Positions 22,631 to 34,200 of a stretch of 64,000 nt of DNA are shown here, in pieces (the stretch's first letter is position 1; each line of letters opens with the position of its first letter). The notes under the pieces are model-generated. The model did no database searches. It saw nothing but the letters and a program-made list of their open reading frames with translations, and was not told where the DNA came from. This DNA comes from Cucumis sativus (taxonomy: Eukaryota; Streptophyta; Magnoliopsida; Cucurbitales; Cucurbitaceae). The stretch is taken from assembly GCF_000004075.3 (NCBI RefSeq), contig NC_026661.2, positions 18,194,307-18,258,306 of the forward strand, read 5' to 3'. Both the position numbers and the translations under genes were made by a program.

Positions 22631-22660
22631 TTTGACCATAGACGTCGGCCGCTGAGTAGG
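22631..22660. promoter_or_regulatory. Upstream module copy 7 (W-box plus GACGTCG)
   Basis: TTTGACCATAGACGTCGGCC aligns with the first 20 bases of the array modules. TTGACC is a WRKY-type W-box core and GACGTC contains a bZIP-type core; both are inferences from sequence. Confidence 0.45.
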
Positions 22661-23133
22661 GTTTGAAACATTCTTATATTATTAATAAAATATCCCTATA
22701 ATAGGTAAGTGTGAAATTATTGAATGATGGCTTTATTTTATTATAGAAAATAGTATCCTAATTTTAATTTTATATTTTATACTTTACAAGTTTCATCCAT
22801 ATTTAAATCATGAGTTTTCGTAAATATATTATATATATTTATATTTTATTTGTTGGTTAAATATTATGTAAAACTTATAATTAAGTTGAATTAAAGATTT
22901 TTTTTTTCATTCAGTGAATGAATTATTAGAATAAATAGTTAGAGAATATTTAAAGAATTGATTCATTTAAATTAAGTTAGGAAGTGGGAGAAGAAGGGAA
23001 AAGGAAAGAAATGAAATAATGAGGAAGAAGAGAATTAGGGGAAAAAACAATTGTTAGTGGCAGATTTGTATCAACCCATTAACATAACATTAACTAAGAC
23101 TTAATTTAAACATTAAAAGTATTAACTAACCTA

Positions 23134-23298
23134 TAATTAACCTATCTTTTCGTTCGACAGGTTGAAAGTTCGGTTTTTATAATTTCATCATGATATATAA
23201 TTAATCTAACTTGAGAGGTTGGAAATTCGGTTATTTCTATTTTCATTATGATATATAATTAATCTATTTTTTATTCGAGAGGTTGAGGTTTGGTTTCT
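23134..23298. repeat. Diverged minisatellite, about 2.5 units of 58-64 bp
   Basis: The phrase TAATTAATCTA, then GAGAGGTTGGAAATTCGGTT, then CATTATGATATA recurs in order with substitutions. Confidence 0.55.
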
Positions 23299-23604
23299 TT
23301 AAAAATTAAGAGAAAAAATTAGAATATTAATTATTACTTTTAACTTTGAATTTGGTCTAAATAATGCATTTGAAAATTGACAATTAAGAACGTGCAATTC
23401 ATTTCTGTTCCATTTTGTAAGGTTAAAATTTTGACTTCAAATCACAAAAATTACTAAAATGTGATGACAAATCTATATATTATTATTATTTTAAAAATAA
23501 TGTAAATAATTTATGTTGAAGTTTTAAAAATACTAAAATAATCAAGAGGTTCATTTGTTTGGTAAATAAAGAAAAATGTGTATTTAAAAGTATAATCATT
23601 AAGA

Positions 23605-24130
23605 CTCCGTCTCATAACCATCTAGATATAAGTTTTTGTTTTTGAAAATTAAGTTTATTTACCTTTCATTCGCATATTCGTTTTTTAGTTTTTAAATCTT
23701 GATTTGGTTTTCTAAATTAATGGTAAGATGTATACAATAGAGGAAGAAAGTTGGAAGGTTAAAAATAATATCAACGAACTTAAATTTAAAAATTAAAATA
23801 GTTACAAAACTAGCTCTAAAATAGACAAAAATTTAAAATACATGAAAATAAAGCAAACCTAAACGAAGTATTTAAATCATTTTAGACTTTTCGTCGTAAC
23901 AATTTAGTTTTAAATTTTTAAAAATTAAGTCTCAAAACATTCATTCTAACCCCTAAAATCTCTTGGTTTGCATGACAAACTTTTTATAAATATTTTTAAG
24001 AACTAAACAAAATAGTTCTTAAAAACTTATTTTCACAATTGGACTAAAATTCAACTATAGTAAATAGAAAATAATGCAAATTATTGTATGAAATTGAAAG
24101 ACAGCAAATTAATAGTAAATTTACAACAAT
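23605..24130. mobile_element. MITE-like relic(s)
   Basis: This block has phrases such as TTTTTGAAAATTAAG, TTTTTAGTTTTTAAATC and ATTGGACTAAAATTCAAC. From memory they resemble a non-autonomous element common in cucurbit intergenic DNA. A similar stretch lies in the RING gene at 6120-6350. Ends and target duplications cannot be fixed by eye. Confidence 0.25.
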
Positions 24131-25480
24131 TTTCTTGTTTTCTTTCATTCATTTTTATTTTTTTCTTAAAAAATTTTTAGTTTTTTTTACTGAAAAGTAT
24201 ATTCTTTATTATAACCGTTAAACTTATATATAGTAAGCATTGTACGTACATACTAATATTGATATTTGTATTAATATGTCTTCTTTAACAATCAAACCAT
24301 AAATCACAAAATAATCACAAAACTCAAACTTAAGCATAGTTTCAAGTCTACGAGGTGTTTAGATTACATTTTGAAAAAAAATTGCGAGTTTAGAAGCTAC
24401 TAAAAATAGTTTTTCTAAGTATATTTTAAACTATCCATTTTCACAAAAATAAATTTTTTGAAAAACATTTTTTCTTCTTTGTTCAATTGATATATATTTA
24501 TTTATTAGTTTCTTTTCGTATTGATTTATGTAAATGCTCATATTTTACTTTTTTTTTTTTCTTTTTCAACACTCATCTTACAAAGAAAAATATTTATTAA
24601 GGAAGTCCAATTAACATATAAACTTTTACTTTTTTTTTTTTAAGTCACATGATTAATAGTCTCACCACATACATATTAAAAAAAAGTTACTTCTCTTACT
24701 CTTGAGATAATGTTTGATGATATTCCTATTTCTTTCTCTCTTTCTTTTTCACATTCCCTAAAACTAAAATGTGCTAAAAATGTTGCATTCAAATTTTGAA
24801 TGGAAAAGCATATTTATTTTTTTAGTTTTACAAAAGTAGAAATAAAGTATTATACTTTTTCTCCTTTTCAAGATTAACTCATCCACATTTCATTTAGTTT
24901 GTGGCACATAATCTCTAGAATATTCATTACTAGATATGGTTGACCAAAAAAAAAAAAAATCCCTCTATTTAGCTCCTTTTAGTATTAGTTTATTTTAACT
25001 ATATACATATGTATAAATCTTTCTTAAATTGAATTATGTATATTACATTTAAAATTCTTACATAAAATTGAATACATGTTAATAACCACGTAAATTAGAG
25101 TATGAACTCAATTATTATTCTCTGAGGTACTTTATACGACAAATGGAATTGGAAGAGATTGAAGGGTAAACATTTAAGGTTCTTATGCCCATTGGAAATT
25201 CAACTCCCTTTTTAAAAAAACATGTGATTTTCAAAGAAAGAAAACCTTTTATATGTAAAAATAAATAAACCATCCAATCTAGAATATTTTAGCCAATATT
25301 ACAATTATAATAATAATAATATTTATTATTGTTATGTTATTATTAAATTTTGAAAAGCTTCACTTTAATTATCCTACAATTATATAATAATTATGAAAGT
25401 TTTAGTTTGATGGTCATTATTCCTTTGAAGATATTCATTGTTTCTTTCCGTTATAAATTTAATACCAACACAATCAACCC

Positions 25481-25591
25481 AATTCAATGAACATAATTCA
25501 ATTAATAAATGCGCTAGAAACTATGAGAACTATTAATTCAATGAACATAATTCAATTATATATAAATGCGCTAGAAACTATGAGAACTATT
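25481..25591. repeat. Recent tandem duplication, units 54 and 57 bp
   Basis: AATTCAATGAACATAATTCA through GAGAACTATT occurs twice head to tail, identical except for a 3-bp TA-type insertion in the second copy. Confidence 0.85.
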
Positions 25592-26544
25592 ATTTGAATT
25601 TCTAAAATATATACATGTTAAAATCATAAAATTCAAATTGATTTCATCTCTAAACCAAATAACTAATTAGAAAATTGGACCAAATTTTTATCTTCTAACC
25701 CAAACAAAATATCAAGAATAAAAATTAATTTTTCTCATAAACTTATAAACTTGCAAATGAGTAAATCGAATTTTTAAGCAACTTTCAATTTAAATATTGA
25801 AAATTAGACAAATATCGCGATCTTTTATCTTAAACTTGAAAATTTTGCAAACTTCTACCTCTTAATAGGTTTTTGTTTGAAGAACAAAAATGAGTCAAAT
25901 TTTGTGATTTTTGATCAAGCTATTCATGTATTACTTAGTTTTGTGTACTGTTTTCTAGTGAATTAATTTGTGAGTTCTTAGAATATTGTGAGAATTAGTA
26001 AAAAAAATTGACATATAGTCTAACATTCAATCAAAAATTATGAGCAAAAATGTACATTTGCAGGATAAAGATGGATCCACTCTCCATTTATGAAGAGATT
26101 TATAGTCATTACTCACACGTAACTAAAGAAGAATGTATACTTTCTCAAATTAGTTATCAAATTATGTTTCGAACTAAATTGTAAGAAGGAACCATTGTGG
26201 GTCGTCAACTTGAAGTTGGTGGAGTGTATTGTTATAGTTCATTTCATGTTTGAAACTTTTAATTATAATGATCAATGTTTCTAACAACTAATATAACTTA
26301 CAATACTTATTTGTATTATTACTATTTCAGATCTATTTGTTTTTGTTATCGTGCATACTATTTTCTACTTAGGCTACTTGTACAACAAGTACATGTTATT
26401 ATAGTTTAAGGTATAATAGTATGCAACTCAAACATGAATTATTATAACATACAAACTATTATAACTCAGACTATAACGATCACCGATTATAACAATAACT
26501 TAGCACCCCCAAACGTCTCCAAAAGATTATATTTATGCTAAAAA

Positions 26545-26625
26545 GTGTACGACTCAACCGACATTAGTATGTATAATCAGTTTTGAGGCTAGAGGTTCAA
26601 TCTCCTACCCCGTAAAAAAAACGTT
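26545..26625 (+). mobile_element. tRNA-derived SINE-like relic
   Basis: An A-box-like CGACTCAACCGACATTAG is followed about 45 bp on by the B-box-like GAGGTTCAATCTCC and ACCCCGT, the usual spacing and wording of plant tRNA-derived SINE heads. Confidence 0.4.
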
Positions 26626-27167
26626 AGGATAGTCCAAGTGACACACTGGATGTGCTGCAACCAAAAGATAGTGTGCCTACGATACTAAAAAGATCATTAT
26701 ACTCATAAATTATCTCTTTTAGTGATGGAAAATTATTTGACGTATTTCTTCCTCTAATACATTTCATTGGACCAATTAATGATTTAATTGTCTAAAACTT
26801 CACTGCATGCTTTCAGGATCGATTTTGTCCAAAATTACGTTCTAACGTACCATTTTGGTTAAGTTTTCCTTCTCTAAAATCAGCCAAGCATACCTCTACT
26901 AACTCATTGAAGAAATATTTCCATTCTCAGGAAAACAAATGCAAACTTTCAAAAAGCTTTTCAACAACATTCTGTAGTACTTAATTCTCAGAAATAGTAA
27001 GTAGTAAAGAGAAAAAAAACACAACAGCACTAGATCCGTCAATAATCAATAAACCCACATTTTACTACTAAAAAAACTTCCAAGAACTGATTTGAGCAAT
27101 ATTCTTTATGATTTAAAAAGAGACATACCTGTATTATAAGGGTGTCGTGGAGATGCTCAATCGATCA

Positions 27168-27392
27168 TCACGAACTATATTTACAGGTATTAGCATCAAA
27201 ATGCTGAAGCCTTCCTTTAGCTGAGTGAGCCTGCACAAAATCTATGCTAATGATACCGACTGCTGAAAGGAGGACTATCACAGACATAACAAGGGAAATC
27301 AAAAAGGAATAAATATCATGGAATTTGATGCCTATCTTCATATGAAAAAAGTGGAAGAATCTGCAGCCCCACATGCCGGAAAAGTTGGGCAT
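27168..27392 (-). CDS. Possible small one-helix membrane protein, unsupported
   Basis: ATG-started frame of 74 residues beginning MPNFSGMWGC, with one strong hydrophobic helix (about residues 30-52, FLISLVMSVIVLLSAVG). Local composition is less AT-rich than its flanks. A plausible acceptor-donor pair is not needed for it, but a donor-like CAG|GTATGTC lies just after the stop. No homology comes to mind. It could be a chance frame. Confidence 0.22.
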   Translation of the reverse strand: MPNFSGMWGCRFFHFFHMKIGIKFHDIYSFLISLVMSVIVLLSAVGIISIDFVQAHSAKGRLQHFDANTCKYSS

Positions 27393-28109
27393 TTTTTTTC
27401 CTTCAACTTTTGAAATAGCATGGGGAGTATTGCTATGGAGAATTATCTAAGAATGACATTTTCTTTGATGTGAAAGTTGGATTTACTGATCATTATGTCT
27501 CACATTAATCTGTTCTTAATCAATATTCTCTAAAAGAAAAAATACCAAGGCCGCCCAACAAGTAGACCAACTGGCTCTTTGACCAAGAATATTATATCTA
27601 ATTAATGGAGCATACTAATTTAACGAATACGATAAATGCATGTAGAGTTTTTAGGCTCTCACTTGGACACTTTGACTGAGTCAAAATGTCTAAAAGTATT
27701 GAAAGTATAGTCACGAGTATGCCGTACCTGGGGTCGATTATGTTCGATACTCAAAGAGTCTGATAAGGATTAGCCACAAAAAAACAAGAGGCTATCCCTT
27801 GGCATATATAACAAATTTAGAAACAAAAGTTTAAGTCGAGTTTTGGTTTAATTTCTTATTAAGGATTGGAGAAAAGATAGAGATTGAGTGCAACTTTGTC
27901 GAATGCTCAGAGACCAATTGAGAAAAATATAAACACAATAAAATAGGAGCTGACTTCATTATCAATAACAAAGGTATTACATACTACACAGCTAAACAAT
28001 TGCTACATAATTCTTGAGACATAAGACATAACATAACTATTCATTATAAACTTGAGCCAATTATTATTGTTTTCCTTCTCCAACAGAATAGTCAATAATT
28101 TGATTAGAT

Positions 28110-28421
28110 TTAGTATTTATTCAAAGCATGGCTTTGCACCAGCATTTTGGTCAGATCACCGCTTAGGTGGTGTGACATGATTTCATTTGTGGATCCGACC
28201 AGCTTTCCGCCGATGAATACGGCTGGTACTGGTGCATTGCATCCTAGCCTCATGAGAGCTTTCTCTATTTCCCTGTAATCAGGGTCTTGGTCAATCTCAT
28301 ATACGAGAGGATTGACTCCAAGTTCCCCAAATAGAATGTTAACTGCATATGATAGGCAGCATGAGCTTTTGCTGAAGATGACCACACTCCTCTCGGCAAC
28401 CAACCTTTTAACCTTATCCAT
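28110..28421 (-). CDS. CC-type (class III) glutaredoxin, CCLS active site
   Basis: Intronless, 103 residues, ATG at 28421 in good context (GCATGGAT). It has a thioredoxin fold with active site SSCCLSY at residues 20-26, the class III signature. A GSH-binding segment (PVPAVFIGGKLVGS) and GDLTKML follow. Class III glutaredoxins (ROXY) exist only in land plants. They interact with TGA bZIP factors in the nucleus and act in floral development, nitrate and jasmonate signalling. The C-terminus ends HALNKY and lacks the A-[IL]-W-[LV] motif needed for some TGA/TOPLESS effects, unlike its two relatives here. It looks closest to the Arabidopsis GRXC14 type (At3g62960), from memory. TATAAATA at 28664-28671 predicts a long leader containing a hairpin (28519-28584). 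Confidence 0.93.
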   Translation of the reverse strand: MDKVKRLVAERSVVIFSKSSCCLSYAVNILFGELGVNPLVYEIDQDPDYREIEKALMRLGCNAPVPAVFIGGKLVGSTNEIMSHHLSGDLTKMLVQSHALNKY

Positions 28422-28518
28422 GCCTTCTTAATATGATAGAGTTTTCCTTGCAGATAAAATGAAGCCGAGCAACACACAAGTACACTTGATATCTAAGGTT
28501 TCTTTCAAGTTTGTTTAA

Positions 28519-28584
28519 AACCTTATAACCTCTTTGGACCAAATTTGACCAAATTTGGTCCAAATACGGTTATATAGGTTTTAA
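28519..28584 (-). promoter_or_regulatory. Long imperfect hairpin in the leader of the 28.1-kb glutaredoxin
   Basis: The inner arms TTGGACCAAATTT and AAATTTGGTCCAA are perfect complements around a 4-nt loop. The outer arms AAAACCTTATAACC and GGTTATATAGGTTTT also pair with one bulge. It lies between the predicted TATA box and the ATG, so it would be transcribed. Confidence 0.5.
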
Positions 28585-28663
28585 ATATTAAGAAGAAAAA
28601 GTGCGCAAGAGAAAACTAATATCAAAGCTTGTTGTATTATGAGTTTGAGTTTGCATGCAAGAC

Positions 28664-28671
28664 TATTTATA
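28664..28671 (-). promoter_or_regulatory. Predicted TATA box of the 28.1-kb glutaredoxin
   Basis: CTATAAATAG on the minus strand, 243 bp above the ATG. Confidence 0.5.
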
Positions 28672-29419
28672 GAGACAACATAAGGAAGATTGCTTTCTTT
28701 ATAAAAAAAAAAAAGAACGTTCAAAAGAGTTTGTGCTTTCCCTAGATGCCCCAAACTAATAAAAGCAACTTTTTAATATTACTGTTTCTAACAGGCTGGA
28801 CAAGTTGAAAGGTCTTTTAATTCAGTGCGCACGACTATTATATGATGCTGATATACGAATAATTAACCATTTGATACATGTAAATTATAATTTAATCTCA
28901 CTTATATTAGTAATGTAATCAAGTGGTGATATTGATCATACCAAGCTTTATCTGACGTGTAAAAACAATGACCGTGTCTTCTACTTTGCAAAGTTTGTGG
29001 AAATGAGAATATGGCTATCAAGAAACAATATAATAAAAGCAAAAAACTTATGCAATATCAGTCAATAAATACCAGATTCTTCCAATCACCTTCTTTGAAT
29101 CCTTATGCAGAAAGGCTCCAGTGGCTGTAGTTCTCCGTATTCTGTCCACCAACTTGTACGATTCCTTCTTGCATGTGGAGCTTGTTAAGCTTCATCAATT
29201 TAACAGAGTTATGTTCCACAGCCTGGTGAGCACACAAATATATAAATTGAAATGGTCGAACTATCCCCCTTGAAAAGTTATAGCTTCATAATGCCTTCTC
29301 CAATGTAATATCTAGTTTATATGGAAAATCCCATGACTGTCAAATGGGGTATCATGTCCCTGGGTGCATGTTTACACGCTCTGTTGATACTCCAGATGGG
29401 GTAGTGTGTGTGTGTGTGT

Positions 29420-29545
29420 ATAACATTGAGCAATAAATAAAGTATAATAACTTCTTTATCTGAGTTGAACAAGGGGAGGCGGGGAGTCGATCCTCTATCC
29501 TTTTGGTCAAAAAACATGTCTTAATCAAGTTGAGCTATTATCAAA
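29420..29545 (-). mobile_element. tRNA-derived SINE
   Basis: On the minus strand the A box AATAGCTCAACTTGATTAAG is followed about 45 bp on by the B box GGATCGACTCC and CGCCTCCCC. This is the standard head of plant tRNA-derived SINEs, followed by an AT-rich tail. A (TG)n tract lies at about 29402-29420. Confidence 0.6.
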
Positions 29546-29974
29546 TCGATACTTCAATACATTTATTAAATTTGTGACTCCAAAATTGATTTTGGCTCAA
29601 AATATATAAAATGTTCATGGCAGGCATAAAAGTTAAACGTCACCAGGTTGTCCTTCAACTAAGTAAAGGACCTAAGTAACTACATCCAAAATGTTATGCA
29701 GTGATTGGAGAAATTAACCCCTGCCATATTTTAGCCAGCAAAAGATGCTTAAACTAGATGATAAGGGATCCAAGCTCACTTGGTATAAACTAAGGGTGTT
29801 TCACCCACCCATGTCATAAGTTGGTGTTAATAACTCACTATTGAAGTTTTCACATTTATTGAAAAAATTTATCTTTCCCCCTTTTTTTATTTTGCATATT
29901 CATCCGAAATTCCATCTTCACAACTCTACACCCCAAACACAGACCTTCCTAACTCCAACCTAACATCCAACCCA

Positions 29975-29976
29975 CC

Positions 29977-30007
<31 letters not shown>

Positions 30008-30013
30008 AAAAAT
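29975..30013. repeat. Homopolymer C(23) followed by A(16)
   Basis: An unbroken run of 23 C at 29975-29997 passes directly into 16 A. Such tracts are hard to sequence, so the exact length is unreliable. Confidence 0.85.
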
Positions 30014-30678
30014 TGCTATGTGCATGTCTATATCAACATGCCTTGCCTTGAAGTTAAGTAACATGATGTGTACAAGCAGATTATCAGTCTGGCAGCAGAT
30101 GAAGACCTAATGAAAATCACAACAGTCAACAAGTACATATTTTTGCCAATGACAACTCCAAACAAAAGAAAATTCAGTTTGCAAGAAGAAATTTAGTGCA
30201 TAATTCCTCAGTGGTGCATCTTCCTATTTTAATCAATGGTAGACTTGCAAAAAAGAGTTACCAGTTATGTGCACAAAAACCTTTCATGCTGCTCTCCTAT
30301 CTTATTATTCACTTTTTAGAACAAAATTAGTCAATGTTTTATTCTACTTCAGTAGACAGACAAATCCTACGCAGACAGTATAGTAGGCATGTTGGAGTCC
30401 ACATTTAATCTTTTTTGTTTTTATTTTTAACTTTATCCCTTCGTATAGCATGAAGATGGAAGTAATACTAAACTCTAGGAAAAGTTATCCTAACATTTAG
30501 ATATCTCAGGGTAAGTATGGCTTCATTTTATACAGTTCAGTTGTAAACTCGAGAACTATCGGAGCCTTCTTACAACATTTTGTACGAGCCTTTTCGACAT
30601 AATAAAGGCAGGTGGGTTGAAAAAAAAAAAAGACAAAACGAAAAAAGAAAAAACCATGCAGTTTTTCTTTTTGTAGCA

Positions 30679-30987
30679 TTACAACCAGATGGCCTTCGCA
30701 TCTATCAGCATTTGTTTCAGATCCCCATTAACATGGAGAGAAATAACATCTTTTGCTGAGCCTATAAACTTTCCTCCTATGAACACAGCTGGAACTGATG
30801 GGTTGCACCCTAGACCTCTAAGAGCCCAATCAATCTCTCGCCCATTTGCATCATGGTCAAGCTCGTGAACTGCAGGGCTTGCACCAAGCTCATAAAAGAG
30901 GGTCTGGATGCTATGGCATATATAGCATGAGCTCTTGGAAAAAATCACTACTGCTTTCTGAGATGCCAAATTTCTCAATCTATCCAT
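30679..30987 (-). CDS. CC-type glutaredoxin, CYIC active site
   Basis: Intronless, 102 residues, ATG at 30987-30985. The active site is SSCYICH at residues 19-25: the nucleophilic Cys and the resolving Cys remain, while the second position is Tyr instead of the usual Cys. SVPAVFIGGKFIGSAKDV carries the GSH-binding region. The protein ends DAKAIWL, matching the A-[IL]-W-[LV] motif used for TGA-factor interaction in ROXY proteins. MDRLRNLASQKAVVIFSKSS and FYELGASPAVHELD make it most like the Arabidopsis GRXC11 type (At3g62950), from memory. TATAAATA lies at 31198-31205 (minus), 210 bp upstream, and a TGACGTGG (as-1-like, TGA-binding core) near 31769. Confidence 0.93.
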   Translation of the reverse strand: MDRLRNLASQKAVVIFSKSSCYICHSIQTLFYELGASPAVHELDHDANGREIDWALRGLGCNPSVPAVFIGGKFIGSAKDVISLHVNGDLKQMLIDAKAIWL

Positions 30988-31299
30988 TATAATCCAATCT
31001 TCCTACTTCCTTCCAAAAGATTTTTATAACCAAATATCCAAAGATACGTGAAATGGCTGTACTTATACTAACAAAAGCTGGAGGAAAAGAAAAAAAACAA
31101 AGGCTTGTGGAGGAGCAAGGAACAAGAAGTTGAAAGAATGGGAGTAAGGTCGTATGTTTGCTTAGGCTTTGACATGATGACTTTGCATAAACGAACGTAT
31201 TTATAAAGGCAAGTGAAGGGGTGGTGGATTGAATTGTTTAATCTAAATAATTTGGAAGACATGAATAAATGGATAGAAAAGTGCAAGTTCCTTCAGATA

Positions 31300-34200
31300 G
31301 TTGTTTGGATAAGGGAAATGGCCCTTATCGATGATTTGCTTGATAGTGACCCACTTTTTCACAAAGTAAGTTGCATAGGGCATCACTTAATGTGTAATGG
31401 TTAATCTAAAGACGTGTCCTTCCATCTATGAAAAACCACATTATAGTTGGAATAAATAAAATACATCACACAAGAAACATAACCAGAAAGCACTTTTATT
31501 TGGCCAACTGGGTGATACCATCAGCCATCAAGAATATCAATAATTTCATAACTAGCAGTAATGAAATCTTGAGCACAAGTTATGGAAATAGAATTCCATT
31601 TATTATAAGCTAAGTGAAAAAATCAATAAATTTTTTATATAATCATCATTGATGGAAAGTCTCACACTTGGAAAAAAGGGTGAGATTTTGGTCTCTTAAT
31701 TTCAGAACAATGTCAACCCCAATTCAATTCATACTTGAAATTTTTAGGAAAGGAATAAATCTACGATGACGTGGCATTAATTTACATTGAGGCATGGCTG
31801 CAACTTGAACAATACAGTAAATTCTACGTCTGCAGCTGATGTGGAAATTAACAAGAGTTTAGCTACTTCATATCCATCACAGTGTTCATTGGTCCTATAA
31901 ACATGTGGATCAGAACACCTTAGTAGGACATCAACTATCTCCACCCCTTCCAGGACGGAAAGGAAAATGAAAAAATATAAAACTGAAATGAAGAAACTCG
32001 AACAGATTCTTACATATCTCCATCAAACTAACTTTAGAGGCATTAAGATGTTTATTTCTAGTAAAATATGAAGATAAAATGCACGATGCTCACTGGTATA
32101 TTAAAAGCAAGAGACCATTTCCATTGATTCTCCCTCATTAAGATTCTGCTGCAACCTTTTCCTTGTCATGAGTTGAGGATAAGGCCAGCAATTCAATTAA
32201 CCCCTACACCCACCTCTTAGACCCTCTTGATTTCACCTACAGAATCTTAGATATCAATGCAACTTCATCTTTGTTCTACATGATCTGAAATGCATGAAAA
32301 TTCCAAGATGAGAATATTCTACTTGTTTGCTGCGATCATTTAAAGTAGGGAATTCATAGATGTCACTGTGCTCAAAGTTCACTAGTTAAGTATTAAACAA
32401 GATGATCTCCAGACCTCTTACTTAGTGGACTCAATTTTTATAGTTAGCATTCAAACAAATCTCCATCATACATTCTAATTAAGTATAACATGTTTCCAAA
32501 TAATAATAATACCAAAAAAAAGAGTACAATAAGTATCTCTACATAAAGGATGGACTTTCAATTTTACAAACATCAATTCAGAGTGAAAGGCTCGCCATCA
32601 GAATAGAATAGTCTTCTCAGTGAAAAGATGTACAAATTATAGAGAAAGACCTTGAAAGCATAGTTCTACTAATTAACTGTTTCGGTCTTCGTCATTAAAC
32701 CATCGCTATATCCAAAAAAAAAAAAAAAAAAAAAAAAACTTAAGCAAATCTAATCATTTATACATTCTCAAGCACTCCTAACTTCTAATGTTTATTTAAT
32801 TTACTACATTTTCAACAATACACAACTCCTCTAATATGAATATGATATTAGCTTGATTCACGAGACAGCCAATTAAAAACACTGTAATGGGGAGTAAAAG
32901 ACATCCCATGAATTTGAGCAAAAGCTTAATTGTCAACTCCGAACCTGAATTTTCAGTTTATTTATGAATTTGATGATTTCATATATTCTCAACTCAGCGA
33001 AAATCTTCTAAGTCAGTGAACGAGATACAATGCTAGCAGTTGATTGTGTTGAATCCAATCACCGAGATACAACAAAGCCTATCTCATACAAAAATCTGGA
33101 TGCATCGCGCACAGGTTGCGCATATCCTCATCCTGATACAAGGAATAATATAAAGATAGATAAGTCAGCTTCCAACTGTTACAAGAATGGTGGGGGAAGG
33201 AATGTCAACGAATGAAGGAGATGGGATAGAGATGCAAAACGTGAATCTGAAGATTAAAGAAAGAGCAGTGTGTAAGAAGTCACTGTAAAAATCAACAAAT
33301 GAATCGAAAACTTGAGGAGTTGGGTTTGTTGAATCCGTCAAGAAAACAGATGAAAATTTAAGGGGATTTCGGTAAGGGATTGATATGAAGAAGAAGATTG
33401 GTTCATACTGAATCATGATATCACTGGTTGTGTTGAGAGATTCCATTTGAATTATTGTGAATGTATAATTGAGTGATTGAGATTCGAGAGAGGGAATGAA
33501 ACGAATAATTTCCATTAACAAAGATGCGGGGGCGGTGTCTTTTCATGCTCCAAATTTTTCAATCTCTTTCACCACCTAAATCTTTTGAGTTTGGTGATAA
33601 AAAGACGAGAGAAACTTCGAATTATGATGCAAGCGGGAAAAATAAAAACTACAAAACAAAAATCATCAACATCAACTTCAACTTCAACTTTTTAAGAAAT
33701 TATGATAAATTGAAACAAACATCCAAAACTTTTCTAAAATCAAAAATTTAGAATATATCTGCATGAGCATCACACTAATTAATAAATAAATAAATAACCA
33801 TATTTACTATATTTAAAAATAATCTACGCTCAACTGATATAGAATCACTTTCAAATAATAAGCTATTTTCAAATATAGCAAAATGATCAAAATATATGTG
33901 TGATAGAAACATATATATCATTCTATATGACATTTAGATAGATATTACTATCTACGAGATCTTGTTATATTTATAAATATTTTTAAATAATTATTTATGA
34001 TTTATTAGAAAACGATACGTTAAATAACAAAATTTCAATTTTAAATAATAAATTTTTTAAAAATATTTTTAAATATAGCAAAAGGAAAAAGTATAATTTT
34101 TTTAGATAGGTTAGTTTTCTTGCACATGAAGAGAGCTAAAATTATTAACTATATAGTATAATAAATTATAGTGCGAATGAAACTTTGTTATTTTACTAAT

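Larger units (their letters stand above)
22700..27100. other. Gene-poor AT-rich region
   Basis: 4.4 kb without a supportable gene. It contains a diverged minisatellite (23134-23298), repeat-like poly-A/T DNA (23605-24130), a 54/57-bp tandem duplication (25481-25591) and a SINE-like relic (26545-26625). Confidence 0.5.

Noticed and set aside
28422-28477. Possible overlapping upstream frame ahead of the first glutaredoxin
   Set aside because: It begins with GTG, not ATG, so it is not a credible plant uORF.
29050-29230. Less AT-rich block reading SYKLVDRIRRTTATGAF on the minus strand
   Set aside because: It looks briefly like coding DNA, but three frames are equally open, no family is recognised, and no start or partner exon could be placed.
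33165-33521. 118-codon minus-strand frame
   Set aside because: No domain, biased Phe/Ser/Ile/Pro composition typical of chance pyrimidine-rich DNA, and no splice support. It could be part of a non-coding transcript.
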